From: Bog-756 sp963741055
Lineage (GTDB): Bacteria; Actinomycetota; Acidimicrobiia; Acidimicrobiales; RAAP-2
Assembly (NCBI GenBank): GCA_963741055.1
Contig: CAVUGU010000009.1
Coordinates: 124,001-188,000 of the forward strand
Direction of reading: 5' to 3'
DNA: 64,000 nucleotides
Shown here: in pieces, positions 8,842 through 17,274 of the stretch
Layout: each line of letters opens with the position of its first letter
Position numbering within the stretch: the first letter of the stretch is position 1
Program-made: the position numbers and the translations under genes
The notes under the pieces: model-generated
Database searches by the model: none
Told to the model about the DNA's origin: nothing
What the model saw: only the letters and a program-made list of their open reading frames with translations

Positions 8842-10017
8842 TCAGAGGGAGAGCTTCTCCCAGTAGCTGCCGTCCAGCATCCGCTCGAGCGTCGAGCGGT
8901 GCATGATCAGGTCGTCGATCTGTTCGGGCTCTTCGGCCTCCCCGAAGAGGATCGAGCGCTCGGTGACCCGGCGCATGATCACCCCGTGGCGGATCGCCGC
9001 GTAGGCCAGGAACCAGGTCAGGTCACCCGCCGAACGCCCGGACTCCTTGGCGTAGGACGCGCGCACGTCGGAGGGGCGGAACATGTCCGGCAATCCGGGT
9101 GCGCCGAGGTCGGTCGCGAGATCCTGGAAGAATAGGTGGAGGTAGCACATCCACCCGAGGTCGACCTCGGGTGGCGCGACGCCCGCCATCTCCCAGTCGA
9201 GCACCGCCACGACCTGGTTGTCGCGGAACATCATGTTGCCGATCCGCCCGTCTCCCCACGAGAGCGCGTCGGGGAGCGTCTCGGTGGGGAAATGCTCCTC
9301 GAGCCACGCGAAGCACTCCGCGAGGAGGGGGGAGGGACGGTCCTCCACCACCCACTCGTGGTAGTCGCGCCAGTGCCGAAGCGAGCGCTCGAGCGCGCTC
9401 TCCCCTGCGACCGGGTGCTCGAGGAAGGAGAGGTCGAACTGCGCCGGGGTGAGGTCGTGGATGCCGGCCATCGCGCGCACCGCCGACTCTTGGATGGCGT
9501 GACGGTCGGCCTCGCTCTTTTCGAAGAACCAGTTTTCACCGAAGGTGTAGGGCAAGACGTCGGGGGGAACCTGCCCCTCCACCCGCTCCATGACGAAGAA
9601 CGGTCCCCCGAGAACCGCCGGGTCGGCCTCGTACCAGAGCGGTTCGGGGACCGGCACCGCGGTGTGGTCGCGGACCAGCCGCATCACCTGGAACTGCATC
9701 CCGAGGTCGTAGGTGGTGAAGACCGGGTGCGCCGATGCCGGGGGTTCGATCCGCGCCACCAGGTGGCGTTCGACCGGCTCGCTCCCCTCGTGCCACCCAG
9801 CGCCGAACAACAGGGTCTCCGACGACATCCCGTTGCTCTGGGGACTGCTCACCCCGCTGATGACCGGGCCGGACCCGGCGGGCAGCACGCCTCCCAGCCA
9901 ACGTTCGAGCTGTGCGGCGAGCTCGGCGGGATCGCGGGTCGAGGTGGTGACCCGTTCGGGTTCGACCGGTCCGCCCTCGGCGTCGTTCCCGTTGGTCGAC
10001 GGCGTCTCGGCTTCCAT
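8842..10017 (-). CDS. APH/choline-kinase-like phosphotransferase family protein
   Basis: A 391-residue aminoglycoside-phosphotransferase-fold protein. The ATP-binding N-lobe has HLVARIEPP; the catalytic loop is SWGDGRIGNMMF, with Asp and Asn in the expected places, and the metal-binding motif is VLDWEMA. In actinobacteria this WGDxRxGN subtype is often found near acyl-CoA or lipid genes and is distinct from true resistance enzymes with HGD. The N-terminal 30 residues are acidic and probably disordered. It lies 75 bases downstream of ygfZ on the same strand and may be the tail of the his-trpE operon. The substrate is unknown. Confidence 0.82.
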   Translation of the reverse strand: MEAETPSTNGNDAEGGPVEPERVTTSTRDPAELAAQLERWLGGVLPAGSGPVISGVSSPQSNGMSSETLLFGAGWHEGSEPVERHLVARIEPPASAHPVFTTYDLGMQFQVMRLVRDHTAVPVPEPLWYEADPAVLGGPFFVMERVEGQVPPDVLPYTFGENWFFEKSEADRHAIQESAVRAMAGIHDLTPAQFDLSFLEHPVAGESALERSLRHWRDYHEWVVEDRPSPLLAECFAWLEEHFPTETLPDALSWGDGRIGNMMFRDNQVVAVLDWEMAGVAPPEVDLGWMCYLHLFFQDLATDLGAPGLPDMFRPSDVRASYAKESGRSAGDLTWFLAYAAIRHGVIMRRVTERSILFGEAEEPEQIDDLIMHRSTLERMLDGSYWEKLSL

Positions 10018-10092
10018 CTCCCCCCATTTTCTCCGGCTCGTTGCCGGTCCCGAGGACGGCCCAGTATTCCACCGGCCCGGCCGGGCTTCGGC

Positions 10093-11025
10093 TTACTCGA
10101 CGAGCGGCAGCGGCCTGGCTTCGGCGGCCGACCGGCGGGACCCGCCTTCGGTCTCCCAGGTGACTTCGACCGCCGAGGGCGGTTCCACCCGGCGGTGCAG
10201 CAAGGTGAGCGCGACCGCCGATTCGAACCCCGGCGACCAGGCGACCGAGGTCAGCAGGCCCGACTCGGGTCCGCTCTCGGCGACCACCGAGGCGCCGGTG
10301 GGCGGCAGGTCTTCGGGCGTCGCGCCGGCGATCTCCACTCCCACGAGGCGGCGTGCGACCTTGGTGCCGCGTGCGTCGAGGCGGGCGACCAGCTCCTGGC
10401 CGGTGAAGCACCCCTTGGTGAACGACACGGTCCGCTCGACGAGGCCGACCTCCGCGGCGATGGTCCCCTCGGTGATCTCGCGACCGGCAACCGGCACACC
10501 GGCCTCGATGCGGACCGCGTCCCATGCCTCGTCACCGCACTCGACCGCCTCCTCGTCCACCCAGGACGCGAGCGAGGCGACCTCCGTGGGTCCGAGCAGG
10601 TCGACCCCGCTCCAACCGGGCCAGCTCACCGGAAGGACCAACGTGGCTCCCTCCCTCACCACCTTCTCCGCGGCCCGGCCTCGCACGGCGATACACGACC
10701 ACTCGACCGGCTCGATGGTGACGTCGACCCGGAGCTTGAACCGCTCGAGTCGGGCGACGATCGCCGGGCCGGTCCCCGCGTCGGCGTCGAGGAGGTACTC
10801 ACCGGGTGCCTGCCGGCTGACCCGGAGGTACGCGTCGATCTTTCCCTGGGGGTTGAGCAGCAGCGCCTCGGCGCTCTCCCCGTCCTCGAGTGCGCTGACG
10901 TCCTGACTGCACTGTCCCTGCAGGTACAACAAGGCGTCGGGTCCGCGCACCGACACGACGTCGCGAGGAAGGCGGTACGCGCCGGCGCCGTCGCGCAGCG
11001 CCGCGTACTGCTCGGCGAGCGACAC
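10093..11025 (-). CDS. ygfZ: YgfZ-type folate-binding Fe-S maintenance protein
   Basis: A 310-residue member of the YgfZ/GcvT family. The diagnostic motif KGCFTGQELVAR near residue 230 matches the K-G-C-[FY]-x-G-Q-E signature with the functional Cys. YgfZ uses folate to support assembly or repair of certain iron-sulfur enzymes; the glycine-cleavage T-protein lacks this Cys motif. The GTG start lies 12 bases downstream of the trpE stop, so it belongs to the his-trpE transcript. Why an Fe-S factor sits here is unclear. Confidence 0.9.
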   Translation of the reverse strand: MSLAEQYAALRDGAGAYRLPRDVVSVRGPDALLYLQGQCSQDVSALEDGESAEALLLNPQGKIDAYLRVSRQAPGEYLLDADAGTGPAIVARLERFKLRVDVTIEPVEWSCIAVRGRAAEKVVREGATLVLPVSWPGWSGVDLLGPTEVASLASWVDEEAVECGDEAWDAVRIEAGVPVAGREITEGTIAAEVGLVERTVSFTKGCFTGQELVARLDARGTKVARRLVGVEIAGATPEDLPPTGASVVAESGPESGLLTSVAWSPGFESAVALTLLHRRVEPPSAVEVTWETEGGSRRSAAEARPLPLVE

Positions 11026-11037
11026 ACCGATCGCCGC

Positions 11038-12588
11038 TCACGACGGCGACGCCGCCCGGGCCATGGCGACCGCGGCCAGGATCGCGGCGGCCTTGTTCGC
11101 GCACTCCTCGTTCTCGGTCGCGGGATCGCTGTCCGCGACGATGCCCGCGCCGGCCTGTACCGAGGCGCTGCCGTCCGGGCTCACCGTCATGGTCCGGATC
11201 GCGATGGCGGTGTCGAGGTTGCCCGAGAAGTCGAGATAGCCGACGACCCCGCCGTAGACGCCGCGCTTGGTCACCTCGAGGTCGTCGATGATCTCCATCG
11301 CCCGTACCTTCGGCGCGCCCGAGAGGGTCCCCGCCGGAAGCGTCGCCCGGAGCACGTCGATCGGCCCCTTTCCTTCGGCGAGCCGCCCGGAGACCTGCGA
11401 CGTCAGGTGCATGATGTGGCTGTAACGCTCGACCACCATGCGCTCCTCGACCACCTCGGTGCCGAAGCGCACCACCCGCCCGACGTCGTTGCGGGCGAGG
11501 TCGACCAGCATCACGTGCTCGGCCAGCTCCTTCGGGTCCTCGGCGAGCTCTCCCTCGAGTCGCAAGTCCTCGGCGTCGGTCTTCCCACGCGGCCGCGATC
11601 CGGCGATGGGGCGCGAGGTGACCGTTCCCTCGCGCAGCCGTACCATCGGCTCGGGTGAGGCGCCGACGACGGTCACCTGCGGGAACCGGAGGAAGTAGAG
11701 GTAGGGGCTCGGGTTGACCAGCCGCAGGACCCGGTAGACGTCGAAGGGGTCCGCGCAGAGCGACGGCAGGTCGTAGCGCTGGGAGAGCACCACCTGGAAG
11801 ACGTCGCCCGCGGTGATGTGCTCCTTCCCCGCACGCACCGCGTCCTCGAAGAGTGCGTCGTCCATCGTCCGCTTCACGTCGGTCGGGAGACCAGCCGGGA
11901 GCGGCAGGAGGCGCGGACGCTCCTCGGCCGGCCGGAAGCAGTCGGCGGTGAGCTCGTCGAGCCTCGCCTCGGCGCGTCGGTAGGCGTCGTCCAGCTCTTC
12001 TCCGCCCCAGTCCTTCCGGATCACCACGTTGTCGATCAGCACCACCCGCTGGCGCCAGTGATCGAAGGCCGCGAGCTGTCCGATGACCGCCATCAGCGCA
12101 TCGGGATGACCGAGGTCGTCGCGAGGTGGGTGCGGAAGGCGCTCGACCTCGCGCACGACGTCGTAGCCGAGGTAACCGACCAGGCCCGCATGGAGCGGCG
12201 GGAGGTCCGGGAGGTCGGGCGAGTCGAAAGTGCCGAGGATCGCCTCGAGCGCAGCCAGCATCCCCCCGTCGCCGGTGACCCGGCGGCCGGTGAGCTCGTC
12301 GAGGTCGATCGGACCCTCGACCGACACCTCGGAGCCACGCGCCGACACGGTGGCGAGCGGGTTCCGGCCGACGAAGGAGTAGCGGCCCCAGCGCTCGCCG
12401 CCCTCCACCGACTCGAGCAGGAATCCCGGCGCATCGCTCGCTCCCACGATCTGGAGGAACGCCCCGACCGGGGTGAGGGTGTCGGCGACCAGCTCGCGCC
12501 AGACCGGCACCACCCGATGCGACGACGCGCGTGCGCGGAAGGCCTCGAGCCCCGGGCCGGCGGTCGAACCGGCCACGGTCGCGGTCAT
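11038..12588 (-). CDS. trpE: Anthranilate synthase component I
   Basis: TrpE converts chorismate to anthranilate with ammonia from TrpG. At 516 residues it is full length. The N-terminal tryptophan-feedback region is seen in GFLLESVEGGERWGRYSF (the LLES element), and the chorismate-binding domain has IAGSRPRGKT, DLARNDVGRV, and TLPAGTLSGAPKVRAMEII. The ATG overlaps the hisI stop (ATGA), placing it in the histidine operon. trpG is not in the window. The separation from trpCFBA suggests that tryptophan genes are under two transcripts here. Confidence 0.96.
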   Translation of the reverse strand: MTATVAGSTAGPGLEAFRARASSHRVVPVWRELVADTLTPVGAFLQIVGASDAPGFLLESVEGGERWGRYSFVGRNPLATVSARGSEVSVEGPIDLDELTGRRVTGDGGMLAALEAILGTFDSPDLPDLPPLHAGLVGYLGYDVVREVERLPHPPRDDLGHPDALMAVIGQLAAFDHWRQRVVLIDNVVIRKDWGGEELDDAYRRAEARLDELTADCFRPAEERPRLLPLPAGLPTDVKRTMDDALFEDAVRAGKEHITAGDVFQVVLSQRYDLPSLCADPFDVYRVLRLVNPSPYLYFLRFPQVTVVGASPEPMVRLREGTVTSRPIAGSRPRGKTDAEDLRLEGELAEDPKELAEHVMLVDLARNDVGRVVRFGTEVVEERMVVERYSHIMHLTSQVSGRLAEGKGPIDVLRATLPAGTLSGAPKVRAMEIIDDLEVTKRGVYGGVVGYLDFSGNLDTAIAIRTMTVSPDGSASVQAGAGIVADSDPATENEECANKAAAILAAVAMARAASPS

Positions 12589-12992
12589 TGCTCGGACGGC
12601 GAGTCGCCGAACGCGCGGAAGAAGCAGCTCCGGTTGCCGGTGTGACAGGCGCCCGCACCCGTCTGGTCGACCGTCAACAGCACGACGTCGCCGTCACAGT
12701 CGTAGTGCACGGTCCGCACGTACTGCCGGTCGCCGGAGGTCTCCCCCTTGCACCACAGCTCCTGGCGACTGCGGCTCCAGAACCACGAGCGGCCGGTTTC
12801 GAGGGTGCGGCGCAGCGACTCCTCGTTCATCCAGGCGAACATCAGGACCGTCCGGTCGGTCGCGTCCTGGACGATCGCGCCCACCAGACCGTCGCGGTTG
12901 AACGCGATCCGTCCGATCTCCTCGTCGCTGAAGGGGATCGGGGACGCGATCGGGCCCCCGCTGGGGTTGTCGGTCGAGGTGGAGGTGCTCAC
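12585..12992 (-). CDS. hisI: Phosphoribosyl-AMP cyclohydrolase
   Basis: HisI opens the adenine ring of PR-AMP, the third step of histidine synthesis. This is the stand-alone 135-residue form without HisE. The full set of metal and substrate motifs is visible: WSRSRQELWCKGETSG, the metal-binding DCDGD and the Cys pair in GACHTGNRSCFF. It is preceded by the GroES-like gene (14-base gap) and coupled to trpE by an ATGA overlap. hisE and hisG are not in the window. Confidence 0.96.
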   Translation of the reverse strand: MSTSTSTDNPSGGPIASPIPFSDEEIGRIAFNRDGLVGAIVQDATDRTVLMFAWMNEESLRRTLETGRSWFWSRSRQELWCKGETSGDRQYVRTVHYDCDGDVVLLTVDQTGAGACHTGNRSCFFRAFGDSPSEQ

Positions 12993-13006
12993 GAGGTGCG
13001 TCCGTG

Positions 13007-13384
13007 TCAGAGGTAGAGGCCGGTGCCGCCGTCGATCCTGGTCGTGGCCACCGCGTGGATGTCGCGCTCGCGCAGGATGACGTACTCCTCCCCCTGGACC
13101 TCCACCTCGAAGCGGTCCTCGGGGTTGAACAGGACGGTGTCGCCCACCTTCACCGAGCGCACGTGGGGCCCGACTGCGACTGCCTCGGCCCAGCTCAGCC
13201 GTCGCGAGACCTGCGCGGTGGCCGGGATGAGGATGCCGGCGCGGGAGCGACGCTCGCCTTCTGACTGCCCGACGAGGACGAGGACGCGGTCGGCCAGCAC
13301 GGTGATCGGCACCTTGCCGTCACCGTTGCGTGTCACCGGATTCTCGCTGGCCGGCACCGTTTCCGACGTCGTCGAGGCCACCAA
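13007..13384 (-). CDS. GroES-like (Cpn10-fold) protein inside the his operon
   Basis: A 125-residue protein. After about 28 polar N-terminal residues it follows the Cpn10 pattern: ITVLADRVLVL at the start of the barrel, a region in place of the mobile loop with RSRAGILIPATAQ, AVAVGPHVRSVKVGDTVLFN and EYVILRERDIHAV at the end. It differs from canonical GroES in the mobile loop, where the usual GGI-V/L-L GroEL-binding tripeptide appears as AGILIP. No groEL lies beside it. It sits between hisF (13 bases) and hisI (14 bases), so it is expressed with histidine genes. It may be a co-chaperone paralogue; a dedicated helper for a his enzyme is only a guess. Confidence 0.8.
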   Translation of the reverse strand: MVASTTSETVPASENPVTRNGDGKVPITVLADRVLVLVGQSEGERRSRAGILIPATAQVSRRLSWAEAVAVGPHVRSVKVGDTVLFNPEDRFEVEVQGEEYVILRERDIHAVATTRIDGGTGLYL

Positions 13385-13397
13385 CGCAGGCTACCGC

Positions 13398-14175
13398 TCA
13401 GACCGGTCGGACCGGGACACCGGCAGACCGGAGGTGCGCCTTCGCCTCGGCGACGGTGAACTCGCCGAGATGGAAGATCGACGCGGCGAGCACCGCGTCC
13501 GCCGCGCCCTGCTGCGCGCCCTCGACCAGGTGGTCGAGGGTTCCCACCCCGCCCGACGCGATCACCGGCACCGGACAACGGTCCGCGACGGCCCGGGTCA
13601 GTTCGAGGTCGAACCCCTCACGGGTGCCGTCCCGGTCCATCGAGGTCAAGCAGCAGCTCCCCCGCGCCGATCGCAGCGACCCGCTCACACCAGGCCAGGG
13701 CGTCCACCCCGGTCGGTCGTCGCCCTCCGTGGGTGAAGACCTCCCACTGGGGCGCGGCGCCCGGAGAAGCAGGCACCCGACGCGCGTCGACGGCGACGAC
13801 CACGCACTGGCTCCCGAACTCGTCCGCGATCTCGGCGACCAGATCGGGACGGTCGATGGCCGCGGTGTTCACCCCGACCTTGTCCGCGCCCGCTCGCAAC
13901 AACTGGCGCGCGTCCTCGACCGACCGCACGCCGCCCCCGACGGTGAAAGGGATGAAGACGACCTCGGCGGTGCGCGACGCCACCTCGACCATGGTCCGCC
14001 GATCGTCGGAGGACGCGGTGATGTCGAGGAAGACGACCTCGTCCGCGCCTTCGACGTCGTAGCGGGTGGCGAGCTCGACCGGGTCGCCTGCATCGACCAG
14101 GTCCTTGAACCGCACTCCCTTGACCACCCGCCCCGCGTCGACGTCGAGGCAGGGGATCACCCGGACCGTGCGCAC
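13398..14175 (-). CDS. hisF: Imidazole glycerol phosphate synthase cyclase subunit (frame broken once)
   Basis: HisF makes imidazole glycerol phosphate and AICAR from PRFAR using ammonia from HisH. The N-terminus has VIPCLDVDAGRVVKG with the catalytic Asp, then IPFTVGGGVRS and VVVAVDARR. The frame breaks near base 13651: GAGELLL is followed in another frame by TSMDRDGTREGFD with the second catalytic Asp, then IASGGVGTLDHL. The length is one base over a multiple of three. The GTG start lies 19 bases inside the end of hisA. The two halves are both well conserved, so an indel artefact is likely. Confidence 0.92.
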
Positions 14176-14920
14176 GCGGCCACCCCCTCCTCGACGGTCA
14201 TCCGCCCCTCGACCAGAGCCCTCCCGGTGATCACCCCACTCACCCGGCGAGGCGGACCGTCCTCGCTCGCCACCACGAGGGACCGAGCGTCTCGATGTCG
14301 TGCACCGAGGAGACGCCGCCCGACGCGATGACCGGCATCGTCGTCACTCCCAACACTTCGGCTACCCCGTCGACGTCGGGCCCCGAGAGCATCCCGTCGC
14401 GCTCGATGGCGGTGAGCACGACCGCGGCGAGTCCGGCGTCGGCGAGCTCGGCGAGCACCTCGACAACCGCTCGACCGCTGGCCTGCTCCCAGCCGCGCAC
14501 CGCGAGCTCGGGTCGTCCGCTCGCTCCGGGGCGGTAGTCGAGCCCGATGGCGACTCGCCCGGGGAAGGACTTCGCGACCTCGCGAGCGAGTCCGGCCGAC
14601 TCGACGGCCGCGGTCCCGAGCACCACCCGCTCCACCCCGCCGTCGAGCAACGCATCGGCGTCCTCGAGGCTCCGGACCCCGCCCCCCGACTGGACCGGCA
14701 CCGATACCGCCCGGGCGATGCCGATCACCAGGTCGCGGTTGACCGGCCGGCCCGAACGCGCCGCGTCGAGGTCCACCACGTGCAGCCACGGCGCGCCGGC
14801 CGCGACGAAGGCCTCGGCGAGCTCGAGCGGATCCCCGTAGCCGCGTTGGCGATCGAAGTCGCCCTGCGCGAGCCGGACCGCGGTGCCCTCGCGGATGTCG
14901 ATCGCCGGGTAGAGGTCCAT
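14157..14920 (-). CDS. hisA: ProFAR isomerase HisA (frame broken once)
   Basis: HisA isomerises the ribosyl moiety of ProFAR. DLYPAIDIREGTAVRL holds the catalytic Asp, VPVQSGGGVRS and VVLGTAAVE are barrel strands, VVLTAIERDGMLSGPD has the second Asp region, and VIASGGVSS follows. The frame breaks near 14290 after SVHDIETL; the remaining C-terminus (VSGVITGRALVEGRMTVEEG) is typical for HisA and ends overlapping hisF. The length is one base short of a multiple of three. In many actinobacteria the enzyme is bifunctional PriA (also TrpF activity); a separate trpF is present in this window, so simple HisA is more likely here. Confidence 0.92.
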
Positions 14921-15537
14921 CAGGCCCCGACGGTGTCGACCGCCCGCACGAAGTTGGAGAGCACCGAGAGCCCGATCCGCCCGGACTTCTCGGGGTGGAA
15001 CTGGGTGCCCGCGACCCGGCCGCGCTCTGCGGTGGCGGTGACCGTCGCCCCGTACTCACAGGTGGACGAAGTGTCCGCGGTCAGCTCGGGCGCGTAGGAG
15101 TGCACGAAGTAGACCCATGCCGGGTCTGGCAAACCAGAGAGCAGCGCCGATCCGGTTCCGTCGACGCGGTCGAGAATGTTCCACTGCATCTGCGGGTGCT
15201 TGACTCCGTCGGGCAACCGGCGGACGACGCCGGACAGCACACCGAGCCCGGGGTCGGCGGGATCTTCGTCGGAGCCTTCGAAGAGCATCTGGAAGCCGAT
15301 GCAGATCCCGAGGAACGGGACTCCCTCGCGGATCGCGAAGTGCGCGGCCGCGTCGAGACCACTCCGCCGGAGCGCACGCGCGCACGGACCGAACGCGCCG
15401 ACGCCGGGGAGAACCAGACCGTCGGCGAGCACCGCGCGGTCGGGATCGTCGACGAGCGCCGCATCGGCCCCGAGGAACTGCAGAGCCTTCTCGGCCGAGC
15501 GCAGGTTCCCGATTCCGTAGTCGAGGACCGCGATCAC
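14920..15537 (-). CDS. hisH: Imidazole glycerol phosphate synthase glutaminase subunit
   Basis: A class-I glutamine amidotransferase of 205 residues that feeds ammonia to HisF. It begins VIAVLDYGIGNLRS; the nucleophile Cys is in LGICIGFQMLFEGS and the His-Glu pair in GTQFHPEKSG. The GTG start at 15537 is chosen because the conserved N-terminus begins there. Its stop shares a base with the hisA ATG (TGATG), indicating coupling. Confidence 0.95.
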   Translation of the reverse strand: MIAVLDYGIGNLRSAEKALQFLGADAALVDDPDRAVLADGLVLPGVGAFGPCARALRRSGLDAAAHFAIREGVPFLGICIGFQMLFEGSDEDPADPGLGVLSGVVRRLPDGVKHPQMQWNILDRVDGTGSALLSGLPDPAWVYFVHSYAPELTADTSSTCEYGATVTATAERGRVAGTQFHPEKSGRIGLSVLSNFVRAVDTVGA

Positions 15538-15562
15538 GGGTGCCGGCCGAAGCGGAGGCCGC

Positions 15563-16174
15563 TCACAACGTCCCCTTCGTCGAGGGGACCGAGCGCCCCT
15601 CGATCCGCACCGCGTCTCGCAGCGCCCGGGCCACCCCCTTGAACGAAGCCTCAAGTATATGGTGAGTGTTCTTGCCCGATATCAACCTCAAGTGGAGGGT
15701 GAGACTTGAGGAAGTGGAGAAGGCCCGCCAGAACTCCTCCGCGAGCTGCGGGTCGAAGGGCGGCGAGCCGAGGGGAACCACCTCGGGTGCGAAGTCGATC
15801 CCGTAGGCCAAAAAGGGCCGGCCCGAGAGATCGAGGGCCACCTCGACGAGCGCCTCGTCGAGTGGGAGGGCGATCGATGCGAACCGGCGAATGCCGGCCT
15901 TGTCCCCGAGGGCAACGGCCAGGGCCTCCCCCAGCGTGATCCCCACGTCCTCGACCGTGTGGTGCGCGTCGACCTCGAGGTCGCCTCGCGCGTCGACTCG
16001 GAGATCGAATCCTCCGTGCTTGCCGAGCTGGCCGAGCATGTGGTCGAAGAAGGGCAGACCGGTCGCGACGTCGGTCGCGCCGGAGCCGTCGACGCAGAGG
16101 TCGACTTCGATCGAGGTCTCCTTGGTCGCGCGCCGTTTGGACGCGGATCGGGCAGGTGTCGGGTCGGTGCTCAT
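15563..16174 (-). CDS. hisB: Imidazoleglycerol-phosphate dehydratase
   Basis: HisB dehydrates imidazole glycerol phosphate. It is the stand-alone form of 203 residues without phosphatase domain. Manganese-binding motifs are plain: FDHMLGQLGKHGGFD, DAHHTVEDVGITLG, RPFLAYG, and the C-terminal GKNTHHILEASFKG. The ATG at 16174 shares its first base with the hisC stop (TGATG). The frame is intact. Confidence 0.96.
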   Translation of the reverse strand: MSTDPTPARSASKRRATKETSIEVDLCVDGSGATDVATGLPFFDHMLGQLGKHGGFDLRVDARGDLEVDAHHTVEDVGITLGEALAVALGDKAGIRRFASIALPLDEALVEVALDLSGRPFLAYGIDFAPEVVPLGSPPFDPQLAEEFWRAFSTSSSLTLHLRLISGKNTHHILEASFKGVARALRDAVRIEGRSVPSTKGTL

Positions 16175-17274
16175 CACAGGCTTTCGCGCAGTGCCGCCAG
16201 GAAGCGGACGTTCTCCTCGGGAAGGCCGACCGTCACCCGGAGGCACCCCTCGAGGCCCGGCCAGCTCGAACAGTCTCGCACGAGCACCGATTCGGCGAGG
16301 AGGTCGGACCAGACCTCCTTCGCCTCTTTGCGCAACGGCCGGAACAGGATGAAGTTCGCGTCCGACGGCCAGGCCTGCACCGGCAGGTCGGCGAGTCCAG
16401 CAGTGAGGCGCCCTCGCTCTTCGATCAACAGCGCGATCCGAGCCTCCATCTCGTCGACGAACTCGAGCGCCAGCCGCCCGGCCAGCTGGGTGACCGCGTC
16501 GAGGTGGTAGGGCAGGACGACCGACTCACACGCCTGGACCACCTCGGGGGACCCGATCAGATACCCGAGCCGGCCGGCCGCCATCGACCAGGTCTTCGAG
16601 AAGGTCCGGACCACCACGGTTCGCTCGCTCCCCTCCCTCCCGTCCTGGACCAGCTCGAGCGCGGACCAGGGCGCGAACTGGCCGTAGGCCTCGTCGACGA
16701 CCAGCAGGCCCGGGGCGAGACGCTGGACCACCTCGAGGTCGCTCCGGGGCTCCGCGCGGCCGGTCGGGTTGTTCGGGGAGCAGAGGAAGGTCACCACCGG
16801 TGACGCGGTCGTGAGCACCCGGCGTACCTCGTCGAGGTCGAGCTCGAACGACTCGCCGCGGTTGCCGATCGCGACCTCGGTCGCGGTGATCCGCGCGATG
16901 TGACGGTGGAGGGTGTAAGTCGGTTCGAAGAGCGCCGCGCTCCGTCCCGGACCGCCGTAGGCGAGGAGCAGGGACTGGATCACCTCGTTCGAACCGTTGG
17001 CGCAGAAGATCCGCTCGGGCTCGACTCCGTGGCTGGTGGCCAGCGCCGCGCGGAGCTCGGTCGCCTCGCGGTCCGGGTAGCGGTTGAAAGGGATCTCGGC
17101 GATGCCGGCCTGCAGAGCCTCGTACCAGCCCTTCGGAGGGGGCAGCGGCGACTCGTTGGTGTTGAGCCGCACGTCGACCTCCACCTGTGGCGAGTGGTAG
17201 CCGGTGAGCGCGGCGAGGTCGGGACGGACCGCGGGCAGGCCGCGCTCGCTCGCCTCCTGCTCTATCGGGGCCAT
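16174..17274 (-). CDS. hisC: Histidinol-phosphate aminotransferase
   Basis: A PLP aminotransferase of 366 residues that makes histidinol phosphate. RLNTNESPLPPP at the N-terminus, FNRYPD, ANGSNEVIQSL, FLCSPNNPTGR, VVDEAYGQFAP, and the PLP Lys in TFSKTWSMAAGRLGY are all in order, with a terminal LRVTVG. The ATG at 17274 overlaps the last 13 bases of hisD. The frame stays open upstream through hisD, but that extension has no homology and is antisense-like composition. Confidence 0.95.
   Translation of the reverse strand: MAPIEQEASERGLPAVRPDLAALTGYHSPQVEVDVRLNTNESPLPPPKGWYEALQAGIAEIPFNRYPDREATELRAALATSHGVEPERIFCANGSNEVIQSLLLAYGGPGRSAALFEPTYTLHRHIARITATEVAIGNRGESFELDLDEVRRVLTTASPVVTFLCSPNNPTGRAEPRSDLEVVQRLAPGLLVVDEAYGQFAPWSALELVQDGREGSERTVVVRTFSKTWSMAAGRLGYLIGSPEVVQACESVVLPYHLDAVTQLAGRLALEFVDEMEARIALLIEERGRLTAGLADLPVQAWPSDANFILFRPLRKEAKEVWSDLLAESVLVRDCSSWPGLEGCLRVTVGLPEENVRFLAALRESL

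Noticed and set aside
9136..11658. An 840-codon open frame on the plus strand
   Set aside because: Antisense to the phosphotransferase, ygfZ and trpE genes; composition shadow.
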